NCBI GenBank assembly: GCA_020633435.1
Contig: JACKDP010000009.1
Coordinates: forward strand, 248,001-312,000
From: Myxococcales bacterium
GTDB lineage: Bacteria > Myxococcota_A > Bradymonadia > UBA7976 > UBA1532
Length of the DNA: 64,000 bases
Direction: 5' to 3'
Of this stretch, positions 49,570 to 59,671 are shown piece after piece. The position numbers and the translations under genes were made by a program. A model generated the notes under the pieces. That model was not told the DNA's origin and made no database searches. It worked only from the letters and a program-made list of their open reading frames with translations. Positions within the stretch are counted from its first letter, which is position 1; every line of letters begins with the position of its first letter.

Positions 49570-49597
49570 CCGCGCCCCATTCTGGAGGGAGCGCACC

Positions 49598-50759
49598 ATG
49601 AGCAACGTCAAGTCCCCTGCGGACGCCCTCAGGCCGGTCGAGCTCGCCGCTCGGGTCACCGAGCTGCGCCGTCGTCTCCTCGAGCTGCGGAGGTATCTTT
49701 GACGCCCCTCGCCTAGAGGAGCGCGTCGCCGAGCTCGATCATCTGAGCGCCCAGCCCGAGTTCTGGAGCGACCAGGCCGTCGCCCAGGAGCTCCTGCGGG
49801 AGCGCACGGACGCCAAGAAGAAGCTGGACCGCGTGGGCGCCGTGGCGACCCAGGCGGACGAAGCCGAGCTGATGATGGAGATGGCCATGGAGGCCGAGGA
49901 CATCGCGGCGGGGGCGGAGGCCATGGCCATGGTCGACGCCGCCGACGCCGACCTCAGCGCCATGGAGCTGCAGCGGATGCTGGGCGGCCGGCACGACACG
50001 AGCAACTGCTTCGTGGCCATCAACGCCGGCGCGGGCGGCACCGAGAGCCAGGACTGGGCCGAGATGCTCATGCGGATGATCTCGCGCTACTGCGACCGCA
50101 AGGGCTTCCGCACCGAGCTGGCCGACATCAACCCGGGCGCCGAGGCGGGCATCGCCAGCGCGACGCTGCGGATCGAGGGCGAGTACGCCTTCGGCTTCCT
50201 CAAGGCGGAGAACGGCGTGCACCGGCTCGTCCGCATCTCTCCCTTTGACAGCCAGAAGCGTCGGCACACCAGCTTCGCCAGCGTCGCGGTCCTGCCCGAG
50301 ATCGACGATGACATCGACGTGGACGTCGACGAGGCGCTCATCACGATGGAGGTCTTCCGGGCCTCCGGCGCCGGCGGACAGCACGTCAACAAGACGAACT
50401 CCGCCGTGCGTTTGCGCTACGCGCTCCCCGAGGGCGGCGAGCTGGTGGTGGAGTGCCAGGCCGAGCGCAGCCAGCACAAGAACCGCTCCACGGCCATGAA
50501 GCTGCTCAAGTCACGCCTGTATGAGCGCGAGCTGGCACGTCGCACCGAGGAGCGTGACGCCATGTACGCTGGCAAGTCGAAGATCGACTTCGGCAGCCAG
50601 ATCCGCAGCTACGTGCTGCAGCCGTACCAGATGGTCAAGGACCTGCGGACCGGCTTCGAGACGAGCAACACCAGCGGCGTCCTCGACGGGGATCTGGATG
50701 GGCTGATCGAGTCTTTCCTGCTGATGCATGCGGGGGAGGCGGACGGCACCGACATGTAG
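49598..50759 (+). CDS. prfB: peptide chain release factor 2, expressed by programmed +1 frameshift
   Basis: Terminates translation at UGA and UAA. A 34-codon first part (49598-49699) stops at TGA 49700-49702. Skipping one base gives the second part (49701-50759), a total of 386 residues, standard for RF2. The second frame has the recognition loop SPFDSQKRRHTS, the peptidyl-hydrolysis GGQ in RASGAGGQHVNKTNSAVRL, ECQAERSQHKNRSTAM and QIRSYVLQPYQMVKDLRTG. The SPF tripeptide, not PxT, defines RF2. GGAGGG precedes ATG 49598. Low RF2 favours frameshifting, so the gene autoregulates. lysS follows, but 460 bases away rather than in a tight operon. Confidence 0.97.
49689..49703 (+). promoter_or_regulatory. 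programmed +1 frameshift site of prfB
   Basis: GGAGG (49689-49693), an internal Shine-Dalgarno, directly precedes TAT CTT TGA C. The slippery CTT at 49697-49699 is followed by the in-frame TGA (49700-49702). It is nearly identical to the E. coli prfB element (AGGGGGTATCTTTGAC), so the mechanism is very likely conserved. Confidence 0.96.
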
Positions 50760-50778
50760 GTGTGCCCCTGCATGTCGG
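50749..50778 (+). terminator. hairpin overlapping the prfB stop, likely terminator
   Basis: CCGACATGTAGG (50749-50760) pairs with CCTGCATGTCGG (50767-50778), 12 bp with one G-T pair and a 6-base loop, spanning the stop codon. Downstream TCTTGGGGG has no U-run, so termination may be weak or need Rho. Confidence 0.5.
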
Positions 50779-50869
50779 TCTTGGGGGCCGGGGCGACCCC
50801 CACATCTGGTAGCCGGCGGGGGTACGCGCCAGCCACCTCCCGGACCGCCTGTCAGAGCAGTCTGGTGAA

Positions 50870-51114
50870 AAATCCACAAGCAGGTGGAATTACCCACAGG
50901 TTTGTCCACAGCCCCCCCTCCGAGACCCAGAAGTGCCCGAAAGGTCGGGCACCTACGCCGCTTCGGCAGATCGCGCCAAACGTGGCAAGTTTTCCCCTTC
51001 CTTCAATGATCTTCGTGGTTTGAATCAGACTACCTCAAGTGGCAGGGGGCGAGGGCCGTGGGAGGTGCCTCGGGGGCCCTCAGGGGCCCTCCCCTGTGGA
51101 AAGCCTGTGGATAA
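50870..51114. other. DnaA-box cluster, candidate replication origin in the 460-base prfB-lysS gap
   Basis: Plus-strand boxes: AAATCCACA (50870-50878, 7 of 9), TTACCCACA (50890-50898, 8 of 9), TTGTCCACA (50902-50910, 8 of 9). Minus-strand boxes: TGTGGAAAG (51095-51103, 7 of 9) and the exact TGTGGATAA (51106-51114). The inner part near 50985-51040 is clearly AT-richer than its surroundings (AAGTTTTCCCC, TTCAATGATCTTCGTGGTTTGAATC) and could be a duplex-unwinding element. There is no gene in the gap. dnaA itself is not in the window, so an origin role is unproven; a DnaA titration or regulatory site is the alternative. Confidence 0.5.
50933..50952. repeat. perfect hairpin inside the origin-like region
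   Basis: GTGCCCGA (50933-50940) and TCGGGCAC (50945-50952) form an 8-bp stem with a four-base loop, lying between the left DnaA boxes and the AT-rich patch. No U-tract follows, so a terminator is unlikely. Confidence 0.6.
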
Positions 51115-51143
51115 CCTGGGGAGAAACCAGTCGCCGAGCGGGG

Positions 51144-51172
51144 TTGACCTGCCGCAGGCCACTCGCTAGGGT
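51144..51172 (+). promoter_or_regulatory. lysS promoter
   Basis: TTGACC (51144-51149), 17-base spacer, TAGGGT (51167-51172). The predicted transcription start is near 51180, about 40 bases before the lysS ATG and right of the DnaA boxes. Confidence 0.6.
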
Positions 51173-51219
51173 GCCGCCCCGCGGCGGACTCCCCAGCGCC
51201 CGATCGGGCGGAGTGGATC

Positions 51220-52686
<1,467 letters not shown>

Positions 52687-52692
52687 CCGCCC

Positions 52693-54273
52693 GTGGCGGC
52701 GTTCGGCGCCTATGAGAGCCTGGTCGGCTGGCGCTACCTGCTGCGGCGGCGCCGCCGCCCCCACGTCCTCATCGCGGGGCTGATCTTCCTGGCCCTCGGC
52801 GCGGGCCTGGCGGCCCTCGGCTGGCACCAGCTCCAGGGCCAGGGCAAGGCCATCGCCGTCTTCGGTGAGGCCCAGGGCATCTGGCGCCTGGTGCTGTCCA
52901 TCGGCGGCGGCGTCGCGACGTTCGGCGGCTGCCTCTCCCTCTTCGGCCTCCTCAACGCCTTCCTGACGGTGTTCTCGGCCTTCAGCGCCTTCATGGTCAC
53001 CATCGGCGTGGCCGAGGTCATCCTGGTGCTCGGCGTGATGAACGGCTTCCAGGGGGACCTGCGCCGCAAGATCATCGACACCCAGGCGCACGTGATGATC
53101 GAGCCGGCGGCCAACGGCGAATACCTGAGTGATTACAAGGCGCTGGCCGCGAAGGCCCGGGCCACCGAGGGGGTGCTCGGGGCCACGCCCATCCTGCGCA
53201 CGGACATCATGCTGTCGGCGCCGACCAACCTGGCGGCCGTGGCCCTGCAGGGCATCGACCCCGACACCATCGGCGAGGCGAGCACCCTGCCCGGCCAGCT
53301 CAAGCACGGCACGATGCCCGACCTGGCGGATCCGTCCCGGCTCGACCGCAACCTGCGGCCCAACCCGCGCTTCCGCCCCCTGCCGGCGGAGGACGACGCG
53401 CCGGCGGCCCCCGGCGACGCCGAGGACGCCCCCGCCGCCGACGCGATGGCCTTCCCGCTGCCCGCGGCCGCCCGCAAGACGCCCCCGCCGACGATCTTCC
53501 TGGGCGAGGAGCTGCGGCGCAGCCTCTCGCTCTGGCCCGGCGAGGCCGTCAACGCGGTGTCCCCCTTCGGCGACCTGGGCCCCGAGGGCCCCATCCCGCG
53601 CAGCCGGCCGTTCCGCCTGGGCGGCTGGTTCGAGTCGGGCATGCTCGAGTACGACACCAAGCTGGCCTACGCGAGCCTGACCGCGGTGCAGCGCTTCCTC
53701 GGCCTCGACGACGTGGCCGGCGGCATCCAGATCCGGGTGATCGACCTGGACGCGGCCCGCGCCGTGCGCGACGCCCTGCAGGCCCAGATGCCCGACGGCG
53801 TGCGCGTCACCGACTGGCAGGAGCGCAACAGCAACCTCTTCAGCGCCCTCAAGCTGGAGAAGGTGGCCATGTTCCTGGTCCTGACCATCAACATCCTGCT
53901 GGCGGCGTTCTCCATCATCAGCACGCTCGTGATGACCATCATCGAGCGCCGCCGCGAGATCGCCATCCTCATGGCCATGGGCTCCACGCGGGCCGCCATC
54001 GTCCGCATCTTCATGAGCCAGGGGGCCTTCACGGGGCTCCTCGGGGCCCTCGTCGGGACCACCATCGGCTTATCCGGCGCGTTCTCGCTGGCCAACTTGG
54101 GGTTGCCCTTGAACCCCGAGGTCTATTACATCAGCGCGATTCCCGTGGACGTCCGGCTGACGGACGTCCTCGCCATCAACGCGGTGGCCCTCCTCGTGAG
54201 CCTCCTGTCCACCGTCTACCCGGCGATCCAGGCCGCCCGCCTGCGACCGGTGGAGGGCCTCAACGCCGCATGA
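52693..54273 (+). CDS. LolC/LolE-family lipoprotein-releasing permease, enlarged
   Basis: Inner-membrane subunit of the LolCDE exporter that hands lipoproteins to LolA. 526 residues versus about 400-415 in E. coli. An extra hydrophobic N-terminal helix (VLIAGLIFLALGAGLAALGW) precedes the standard first helix region (ITIGVAEVILVLGVMNGFQG). A periplasmic domain contains an Ala/Pro-rich insert (APAAPGDAEDAPAADAMAF). The FtsX-type C-terminal helices (MFLVLTINILLAAFSIISTL, MAMGSTRAAIVRIFMSQGAF, ALLVSLLSTVYPAIQAARL) are canonical. GTG start at 52693. Overlaps lolD (ATGA), so one permease probably serves as a homodimer (LolF-like). Confidence 0.88.
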   Translation: MAAFGAYESLVGWRYLLRRRRRPHVLIAGLIFLALGAGLAALGWHQLQGQGKAIAVFGEAQGIWRLVLSIGGGVATFGGCLSLFGLLNAFLTVFSAFSAFMVTIGVAEVILVLGVMNGFQGDLRRKIIDTQAHVMIEPAANGEYLSDYKALAAKARATEGVLGATPILRTDIMLSAPTNLAAVALQGIDPDTIGEASTLPGQLKHGTMPDLADPSRLDRNLRPNPRFRPLPAEDDAPAAPGDAEDAPAADAMAFPLPAAARKTPPPTIFLGEELRRSLSLWPGEAVNAVSPFGDLGPEGPIPRSRPFRLGGWFESGMLEYDTKLAYASLTAVQRFLGLDDVAGGIQIRVIDLDAARAVRDALQAQMPDGVRVTDWQERNSNLFSALKLEKVAMFLVLTINILLAAFSIISTLVMTIIERRREIAILMAMGSTRAAIVRIFMSQGAFTGLLGALVGTTIGLSGAFSLANLGLPLNPEVYYISAIPVDVRLTDVLAINAVALLVSLLSTVYPAIQAARLRPVEGLNAA

Positions 54274-54962
54274 ACGACGCGATCCTGCTCGAGGCCCGGG
54301 GCCTCTCCAAGTCCTTCGACCACGAGGGTCAGCGGATCGACGTCCTGCAGCGCATCGATCTCGTGCTGCGCCCGGGGGAGCGCGTGGCCATCATCGGCAG
54401 CTCCGGCGCGGGCAAGAGCACCCTGCTGCACGTGCTCGGCACCCTCGATCGCCCGTCCACCGGCAGCATCCTGTTCGACGGAATCGACGTGATGAAGCTG
54501 GGCGCGGCCGCCCTGGCGGAATTCCGCAACGCCTCGATTGGATTCATGTTCCAGTTCCACCACCTCCTCCCCGTGTTCACGGCCCTCGAGAACGTGATGA
54601 TGCCCCTGCTCATCCGCCGGCGCGCGCGCGCCGAGGCCCGCGACGAGGCGGAGCGCTGGCTGGAGGCCGTCGGCCTGAAGGATCGCATGCGCCATCGCCC
54701 CGGTGAGCTCTCTGGCGGAGAGCAGCAGCGCGTCGCGCTGGCCCGCGCCCTGGTGGGCCACCCGCGCCTGCTGCTGGCCGACGAGCCCACCGGCAACCTG
54801 GACAGCCACACCAGCGCGGGCATCCACGCGCTGTTCGAGCAGATGAACACGGAGCACGGCACCGCCATGCTGCTGGTCACCCACAACGCCGACCTGGCGG
54901 CCCGCATGCCCCGCTGCCTGCGCATGCGCGACGGCCAGCTCATCGAGGAGGTGACCGCGTGA
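54270..54962 (+). CDS. lolD: lipoprotein-releasing ABC transporter ATPase LolD
   Basis: 230-residue ABC ATPase powering lipoprotein release. Walker A IIGSSGAGKSTLLHVLG, Q-loop FMFQFHHLLPVFTALENVMM, signature LSGGEQQRVALARALV, Walker B LLLADEPTGNLDSHTSAGI and an H-loop VTHNADLAARM. QFHHLLP is the typical LolD Q-loop. Its start overlaps the permease stop (ATGA) and its stop overlaps bamA's GTG (GTGA), placing it inside the envelope operon. Confidence 0.96.
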   Translation: MNDAILLEARGLSKSFDHEGQRIDVLQRIDLVLRPGERVAIIGSSGAGKSTLLHVLGTLDRPSTGSILFDGIDVMKLGAAALAEFRNASIGFMFQFHHLLPVFTALENVMMPLLIRRRARAEARDEAERWLEAVGLKDRMRHRPGELSGGEQQRVALARALVGHPRLLLADEPTGNLDSHTSAGIHALFEQMNTEHGTAMLLVTHNADLAARMPRCLRMRDGQLIEEVTA

Positions 54963-57283
54963 GGCGCACCGGCCTGCTCGCCCTGCTCCTCCTGCCCGCC
55001 TTGGCCGTGGCCCAGCCGGCGCCCCCCGTCATGGAGGCCGGCATCACCATCGGCGCCGTGAAGGTCGAGGGGAACCGCCGCTCCGAGGCCGACGCCGTGC
55101 TGGGCATCATCGGCTCGCGCGCGGGCACCCGCCTGGACCGCGAGCGCCTGCGCGCCGACCTGCGCGCCGTCTTCCAGCTCGGCTTCTTCCGCGACGTGAA
55201 GGTCGATCTGAGCGACGTCGAGGGCACCTGGACGCTGACCTTCATCGTCGAGGAGAAGGCCTCCATCCGCGAGGTGCGCATCGAGGGCAACAAGGAGCTC
55301 GACGACGACGAGCTGCGCGACGTCCTCGACGTGAAGGCCTTCGGCATCCTCGACCTGGCCAAGGTCAACCGCAACGCCGAGAAGATCAAAGACCTCTACA
55401 CCGAGAAGGGCTACTTCCTGGCCGAGGTGGACTGGGAGCTCATCGACCTGCCCGACAACCAGGTCGACGTCCTCTTCCGCATCACCGAGAAGCAAGAGGT
55501 CAAGGTCGCCCGCATCGTCATCGTGGGCAACCGCGCCCTCTCCGACGACTACATCACCGAGCGCCTGGAGACCCGCGTCGGCGGCTTCCTGGGCTTCATG
55601 AGCGGGGCCGGCAGCTTCAAGGCCGAGGCCTTCGAGCGCGATCAGCTCCGCATCAACCAGTTCTACTACGACCAGGGCTACATCAAGGCCCGCGTCGGCC
55701 AGCCCAAGGTGGAGCTCTCCCCCGACAAGAGCGAGCTGTACCTGACCATCCCGGTGGAGGAGGGCGAGCGCTTCCACACCGGGCCGGTGGACATCAGCGG
55801 CGACTTCCTCAAGCCCAAGGAAGAGCTGATGAAGCGGGTCACCCTCAAGGAGGGGGACTGGTTCTCCAGCACGCGCCTGCGCGAGACGATGGACGCCCTG
55901 GGCGCCATCTACAAAGACGAGGGCTACGCCTACGTCGAGCTCGTGCCCCAGACGATGGTGGATGACGGCGGCAAGATCGTCGGGCTGACCATCGACATCG
56001 ACAAGGGCAAGAAGGTCCGCTTCGGCCGCATCCGCGTGGTGGGCAACACCCGCACGCGCGACAAGGTCATCCGGCGCCAGCTGCGCATCTACGAGGGCGA
56101 GTACTACTCGTCGGCGGGCATCGAGCGCTCCCAGCGGCTCATCACCCGCCTCGGCTTCTTCGAGGACCAGGGCGGCGTCGAGATCCGCACCATGCGCGGC
56201 GACACCGACGACACCATGGACGTCATGGTGGAGGTCAAGGAGAAGCCCACCGGCACCTTCCAGATCGGCGCCGGCTTCAGCTCGGTGGAGAGCTTCGTGG
56301 CCCAGGCCCAGATCGCCCAGAACAACCTGTTCGGGCGCGGCCAGAGCCTCTCGCTGCAGGCCACCCTGTCGCAGCTTCGGACCATCGCCCAGATCCGCTT
56401 CGCCGACGACTACCTGCTCGACACCGACATCCAGTTCGCGACGAACATCTACCGCTACGAGACGAGCTTCCAGAGCTTCACGCGCTCCAGCCTCGGCAGC
56501 GACGTGACGTTCGGCTACCCGCTGAGCGACGACTGGAGCGTCTCGGCCACCTACACCCTGGAGAACGTCGACGTGGAGGAGGGCGGCTTCGGCCGCACCG
56601 GCGACAGCGTCCGCATCGCCAACTACTTCAACAACGGCCTGACCAGCTCGCTGCGGCTCGCCCTGTACTGGGACACCCGCAACAACCGGCTCTTCCCGAG
56701 CCAGGGCTTCTACACCAACGTCAGCGTGGAGCAGGCGGCCGACTTCCTGGGGTCGGAGAACCTCTTCACCCGGTACCGCGCGCGCTACCGATACTACTAT
56801 GATCTCGGGTACTTCATGGTGTTGAAGCTCAACACCGAGTGGGGCCTGATCACCAGCCCCGACCCCAACGGGCCGCCCATCTTCGAGCGGTTCTTCGTGG
56901 GCGGCCCCCTCTCGGTGCGCGGCTTCCCCCGCTACTCCCTTGGGCCCACGATCCAGGTCCCCGACGACCCGACGCCCACCGGCGCCGGCACCGACGACCT
57001 GAACATCGGCGGCACCGAGCAGATGATCGGCAACCTCGAGTTCGAGTTCCCGATCTTCCAGAAGGTCCAGATCCGCGGCGTGGCCTTCATCGACGGCGGC
57101 AACGCCTTCGACCGCCGCGACGACTACCTCGACAAGCTCGACCAGTTCCGCTTCGCGTGGGGCTTCGGCGTGCGCTGGTTCTCCCCCATCGGTCCCCTCC
57201 GCTTCGAGTGGGGCTTCCCGTTCCAACCCCGAGAGGGCGAGGACTCGTCGGTCTTCGATTTCTCCATCGGCAACTTCTTCTAG
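54959..57283 (+). CDS. bamA: outer membrane protein assembly factor BamA
   Basis: Omp85 barrel that folds outer-membrane proteins. 774 residues: signal peptide (LLALLLLPALAVAQP), five POTRA modules (first ITIGAVKVEGNRRSEADAVL, others beginning IREVRIEGNKELDDDEL, VARIVIVGNRALSDDYI, HTGPVDISGDFLKPKEEL, FGRIRVVGNTRTRDKVI), then a barrel from about residue 440 with FQIGAGFSSVESFVAQAQI and the L6 VRGF signature in LSVRGFPRYSLGPT. It ends DFSIGNFF, an aromatic C-terminus. GTG 54959 has GGAGG within lolD. Upstream of ompH, as in most Gram-negatives. Confidence 0.97.
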   Translation: MRRTGLLALLLLPALAVAQPAPPVMEAGITIGAVKVEGNRRSEADAVLGIIGSRAGTRLDRERLRADLRAVFQLGFFRDVKVDLSDVEGTWTLTFIVEEKASIREVRIEGNKELDDDELRDVLDVKAFGILDLAKVNRNAEKIKDLYTEKGYFLAEVDWELIDLPDNQVDVLFRITEKQEVKVARIVIVGNRALSDDYITERLETRVGGFLGFMSGAGSFKAEAFERDQLRINQFYYDQGYIKARVGQPKVELSPDKSELYLTIPVEEGERFHTGPVDISGDFLKPKEELMKRVTLKEGDWFSSTRLRETMDALGAIYKDEGYAYVELVPQTMVDDGGKIVGLTIDIDKGKKVRFGRIRVVGNTRTRDKVIRRQLRIYEGEYYSSAGIERSQRLITRLGFFEDQGGVEIRTMRGDTDDTMDVMVEVKEKPTGTFQIGAGFSSVESFVAQAQIAQNNLFGRGQSLSLQATLSQLRTIAQIRFADDYLLDTDIQFATNIYRYETSFQSFTRSSLGSDVTFGYPLSDDWSVSATYTLENVDVEEGGFGRTGDSVRIANYFNNGLTSSLRLALYWDTRNNRLFPSQGFYTNVSVEQAADFLGSENLFTRYRARYRYYYDLGYFMVLKLNTEWGLITSPDPNGPPIFERFFVGGPLSVRGFPRYSLGPTIQVPDDPTPTGAGTDDLNIGGTEQMIGNLEFEFPIFQKVQIRGVAFIDGGNAFDRRDDYLDKLDQFRFAWGFGVRWFSPIGPLRFEWGFPFQPREGEDSSVFDFSIGNFF

Positions 57284-57295
57284 GAGGGTCTTGTC

Positions 57296-57820
57296 ATGCG
57301 GCTCCTCACCACCCTGTGTCTCCTGCTCTGCGCCGGCACCGCCGCCGCCGAGGTCAAGATCGCCTTCGTCGACATGCAGCGCGCGCTGCTCGAGGTCGAG
57401 GACGGCAAGACCGCCAAGCAGAAGCTCGAGAAGATGAAGAAGGAGCGGCAGGCCGCCCTGGACGCCCAGCAGGAGGAGCTGCGCACGCTCCAGAAGAGCT
57501 TCGAGGCCCAGAAGGACTTCATGAAGGAGGACGTGCGCAAGCAGAAGGAGGACGAGTTCCGCCAGAAGCTCGGCGAGCTGCAGCTGACCTACGCGAAGCT
57601 GCAGAAGGAGCTGGCCGAGGAAGAGGCGAAGCTCACCAAGTCCATCTTCGCCCGCATGGCGCGCATCCTGAAGGCCGTCGGCGAGAAGGACGACCTGAGC
57701 ATGATCTTCGAGAAGACGGAGTCGTCCATCCTCTGGGCGCCCCAGAACCTCGACATGACCAACGAGCTCATCCGCCGCTACAACGCCGGCGAGGGCAAGG
57801 AGCCCAAGAAGGACAAGTGA
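57296..57820 (+). CDS. skp: OmpH/Skp-like periplasmic chaperone
   Basis: 174 residues: signal peptide (LLTTLCLLLCAGTAAAEV), KIAFVDMQRALLEVEDGKTA and a long charged helical hairpin (KQKLEKMKKERQAALDAQQE, EDEFRQKLGELQLTYAKLQK) before LSMIFEKTESSILWAPQNLD and a basic tail. This is the trimeric holdase that carries unfolded outer-membrane proteins to BamA. AGGAGG lies eight bases before ATG 57296. The stop overlaps the lpxD start (TGATG). Confidence 0.92.
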   Translation: MRLLTTLCLLLCAGTAAAEVKIAFVDMQRALLEVEDGKTAKQKLEKMKKERQAALDAQQEELRTLQKSFEAQKDFMKEDVRKQKEDEFRQKLGELQLTYAKLQKELAEEEAKLTKSIFARMARILKAVGEKDDLSMIFEKTESSILWAPQNLDMTNELIRRYNAGEGKEPKKDK

Positions 57821-58791
57821 TGCGGGTCGCGGCGCTGGCGAGCCGGCTGGCGGCGCGCCTGGAGGGTCCCGGCGACGCCGAGATCACCCGGGTCGCCGGC
57901 CTGGCCGACGCCGACGCCACCTGCCTCGCCGCCCTCTTCGAGCCCCGCTTCCGCGCGCAGGCCGCCCAGACCGCGGCCGCCGCCGTCCTGACCACCCCCG
58001 CCCTCGCCCGCCACCTGCCCCCGACGACCACGCGGCTCGTCACCGACGACGCCCGCGCGGCCTGGGGCGTGGCCCTGCGCCTCTTGCACCCCCGGCCCGC
58101 CGTCGCCCCGCCGCCGCCCGGCGTCCACCCGCTCGCCTGCGTGGACGCCACCGCGGAGGTGCACCCGGCCGCTCGGGTGGGGCCCTTCGTCGTCATCGGC
58201 GCGGGCGCCCGGATCGGGGCCGACGCCGCCCTCTTCGCGGGCGTCTACGTCGGCGCGGGCGCCGTCGTGGGCCCCCGGGCCACGCTGCACCCGGGCGCCA
58301 CGCTCCTCGACGCCTGCGAGGTCGGCGCCGACGCCTTCATCGGCAGCCGCGCCGTCATCGGCAGCCCCGGCTTCGGCCTGGACGCCGCCGGCCGCGTGCC
58401 CCAAATCGGGCGCGCGCTCATCGGCGAGCGGGCCACCCTCGGCGCCGGCACCTGCGTCGACCGGGGCACCGTCGGCGACACCGTCGTCGGGGCCGACGCC
58501 CACCTCGACAACCTGGTGCAGGTCGGCCACAACGCCCGGGTGGGCGCGGGCGCGGTGCTCTGCGGGCAGGTCGGCCTCGCCGGCGGCGCCGTCGTCGAGG
58601 CCGCCGCCGTCCTGGGTGGCCAGGCAGGCGTGGCGGGCGGGGCCGTCGTCGGCGCCGGCGCCCGGGTGGCCGCCCAGAGCGGCGTCACGCGCGACCTGAC
58701 CCCGGGCGGCACGTTCTCGGGCCACCCCGCCGAAGACAACCGGGCCCGCCTGCGCCGCCTGGCCCGCCTCAAGCGCCTGGCCGATCCATGA
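57820..58791 (+). CDS. lpxD: UDP-3-O-(3-hydroxyacyl)glucosamine N-acyltransferase
   Basis: Third step of lipid A synthesis: transfers a second hydroxyacyl chain from ACP. 323 residues: a divergent N-terminal uridine-binding region (LASRLAARLEGPGDAEITRV), a left-handed parallel beta-helix of hexapeptide repeats starting near VDATAEVHPAARVGPFVVIG, and the catalytic region ERATLGAGTCVDRGTVGDTV with the general-base His in LDNLVQVGHNARVG. The terminal helix RARLRRLARLKRLADP closes the trimer. Starts in TGATG with skp, ends in ATGA with lpxA; fabZ, often between lpxD and lpxA, is absent. Confidence 0.95.
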   Translation: MRVAALASRLAARLEGPGDAEITRVAGLADADATCLAALFEPRFRAQAAQTAAAAVLTTPALARHLPPTTTRLVTDDARAAWGVALRLLHPRPAVAPPPPGVHPLACVDATAEVHPAARVGPFVVIGAGARIGADAALFAGVYVGAGAVVGPRATLHPGATLLDACEVGADAFIGSRAVIGSPGFGLDAAGRVPQIGRALIGERATLGAGTCVDRGTVGDTVVGADAHLDNLVQVGHNARVGAGAVLCGQVGLAGGAVVEAAAVLGGQAGVAGGAVVGAGARVAAQSGVTRDLTPGGTFSGHPAEDNRARLRRLARLKRLADP

Positions 58792-59570
58792 GCCCCTTCA
58801 TCGACGCCACCGCCCGCGTCCACCCCGCCGCCCACATCCACCCGACGGCCGTCGTGGGCGCCCACAGCGCCGTCGGGCCAGGCTGCCGGCTCGACGCCTA
58901 CGCCGTCGTCGGGCCCCACACCACCCTCGGCCCCGGCTGCCACGTCCACCCGTTCGCCGTCGTCGGCGGGCCCGCCCAGGATCGCCAGACCGACCCGGAC
59001 GCCCCCTTCCGCCTGGTGTGCGGGGCCGACAACACGTTTCGGGAGGGGGTCACCCTCTCGCGCGGCACCGCCCGCGGCGGCGGCGTCACGCGCGTCGGCG
59101 ACGGGGGCTGCTTCATGGCCCACAGCCATGTGGGCCACGACGGCCAGATCGGGGACCGCGTCACGCTGGCCAACGGCGTCTCGCTGGGGGGCCACGTCGA
59201 GCTCGGCGACGACGTGACGGTGGCCGGCCACGCCGCCATCCACCAGTTCGCGCGGGTCGGCCGCCTGGCGTTCATCGCGGCCAACGCCATGATCAGCCTC
59301 GACATTCCGCCGTTCACCCTCGCCGGCGGCGACCGCGCCCGGCTGCTCGGCCTCAACCGCGTGGGCCTGCAGCGGGCCGGCGTCGCGGCCGATCACCTGG
59401 CCGCCCTCGAGGCCGCCTGGCGCCGCCTGCTGCGCACCCCGGGCGGCCGTCGGGAGGCCGACGCCCTCGTGGACGACGCCTGCCCCGAAGTGGCCGCCCT
59501 GGCCCGCTTTCTGGTCACGAGCACCCGAGGCGTCACCGCCGCCGGGCGCGCCGCCGACGACCCCGGGTGA
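58788..59570 (+). CDS. lpxA: UDP-N-acetylglucosamine acyltransferase
   Basis: First step of lipid A synthesis: 3-O-acylation of UDP-GlcNAc from hydroxyacyl-ACP. 260 residues: beta-helix repeats (IDATARVHPAAHIHPTAVVG, GCRLDAYAVVGPHTTLGPGC), the substrate loop VVGGPAQDRQTDPDAPFRLV, catalytic His in CFMAHSHVGHDGQIGD, QFARVGRLAFIAANAMISLD and the C-terminal helical domain AHDLAALEAAWRRLL-like. It ends the envelope operon; no lpxB or fabZ follows, as the next gene is an SCP2 protein with its own promoter. Confidence 0.95.
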   Translation: MSPFIDATARVHPAAHIHPTAVVGAHSAVGPGCRLDAYAVVGPHTTLGPGCHVHPFAVVGGPAQDRQTDPDAPFRLVCGADNTFREGVTLSRGTARGGGVTRVGDGGCFMAHSHVGHDGQIGDRVTLANGVSLGGHVELGDDVTVAGHAAIHQFARVGRLAFIAANAMISLDIPPFTLAGGDRARLLGLNRVGLQRAGVAADHLAALEAAWRRLLRTPGGRREADALVDDACPEVAALARFLVTSTRGVTAAGRAADDPG

Positions 59571-59610
59571 GGCCGGGTCGCACCGAATCGCACCTCGGTC
59601 CAGCCGACCG

Positions 59611-59639
59611 TTGACACCGGGTCGGGCACCCCCTAAGAA
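59611..59639 (+). promoter_or_regulatory. promoter of the SCP2/CoA-transferase pair
   Basis: TTGACA (59611-59616), 17-base spacer and TAAGAA (59634-59639, 3 of 6), with about 25 bases to the ATG. The surrounding CCGTTGACACC matches the zapA and groES promoters. Confidence 0.6.
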
Positions 59640-59671
59640 GGTCGCGCTCCATCGCTACCGGAGGAACGAGC

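Noticed and set aside
50749..50778. Strong rho-independent terminator at the prfB end
   Set aside because: The stem is good but there is no U-run, so I call it only a probable or Rho-assisted terminator.
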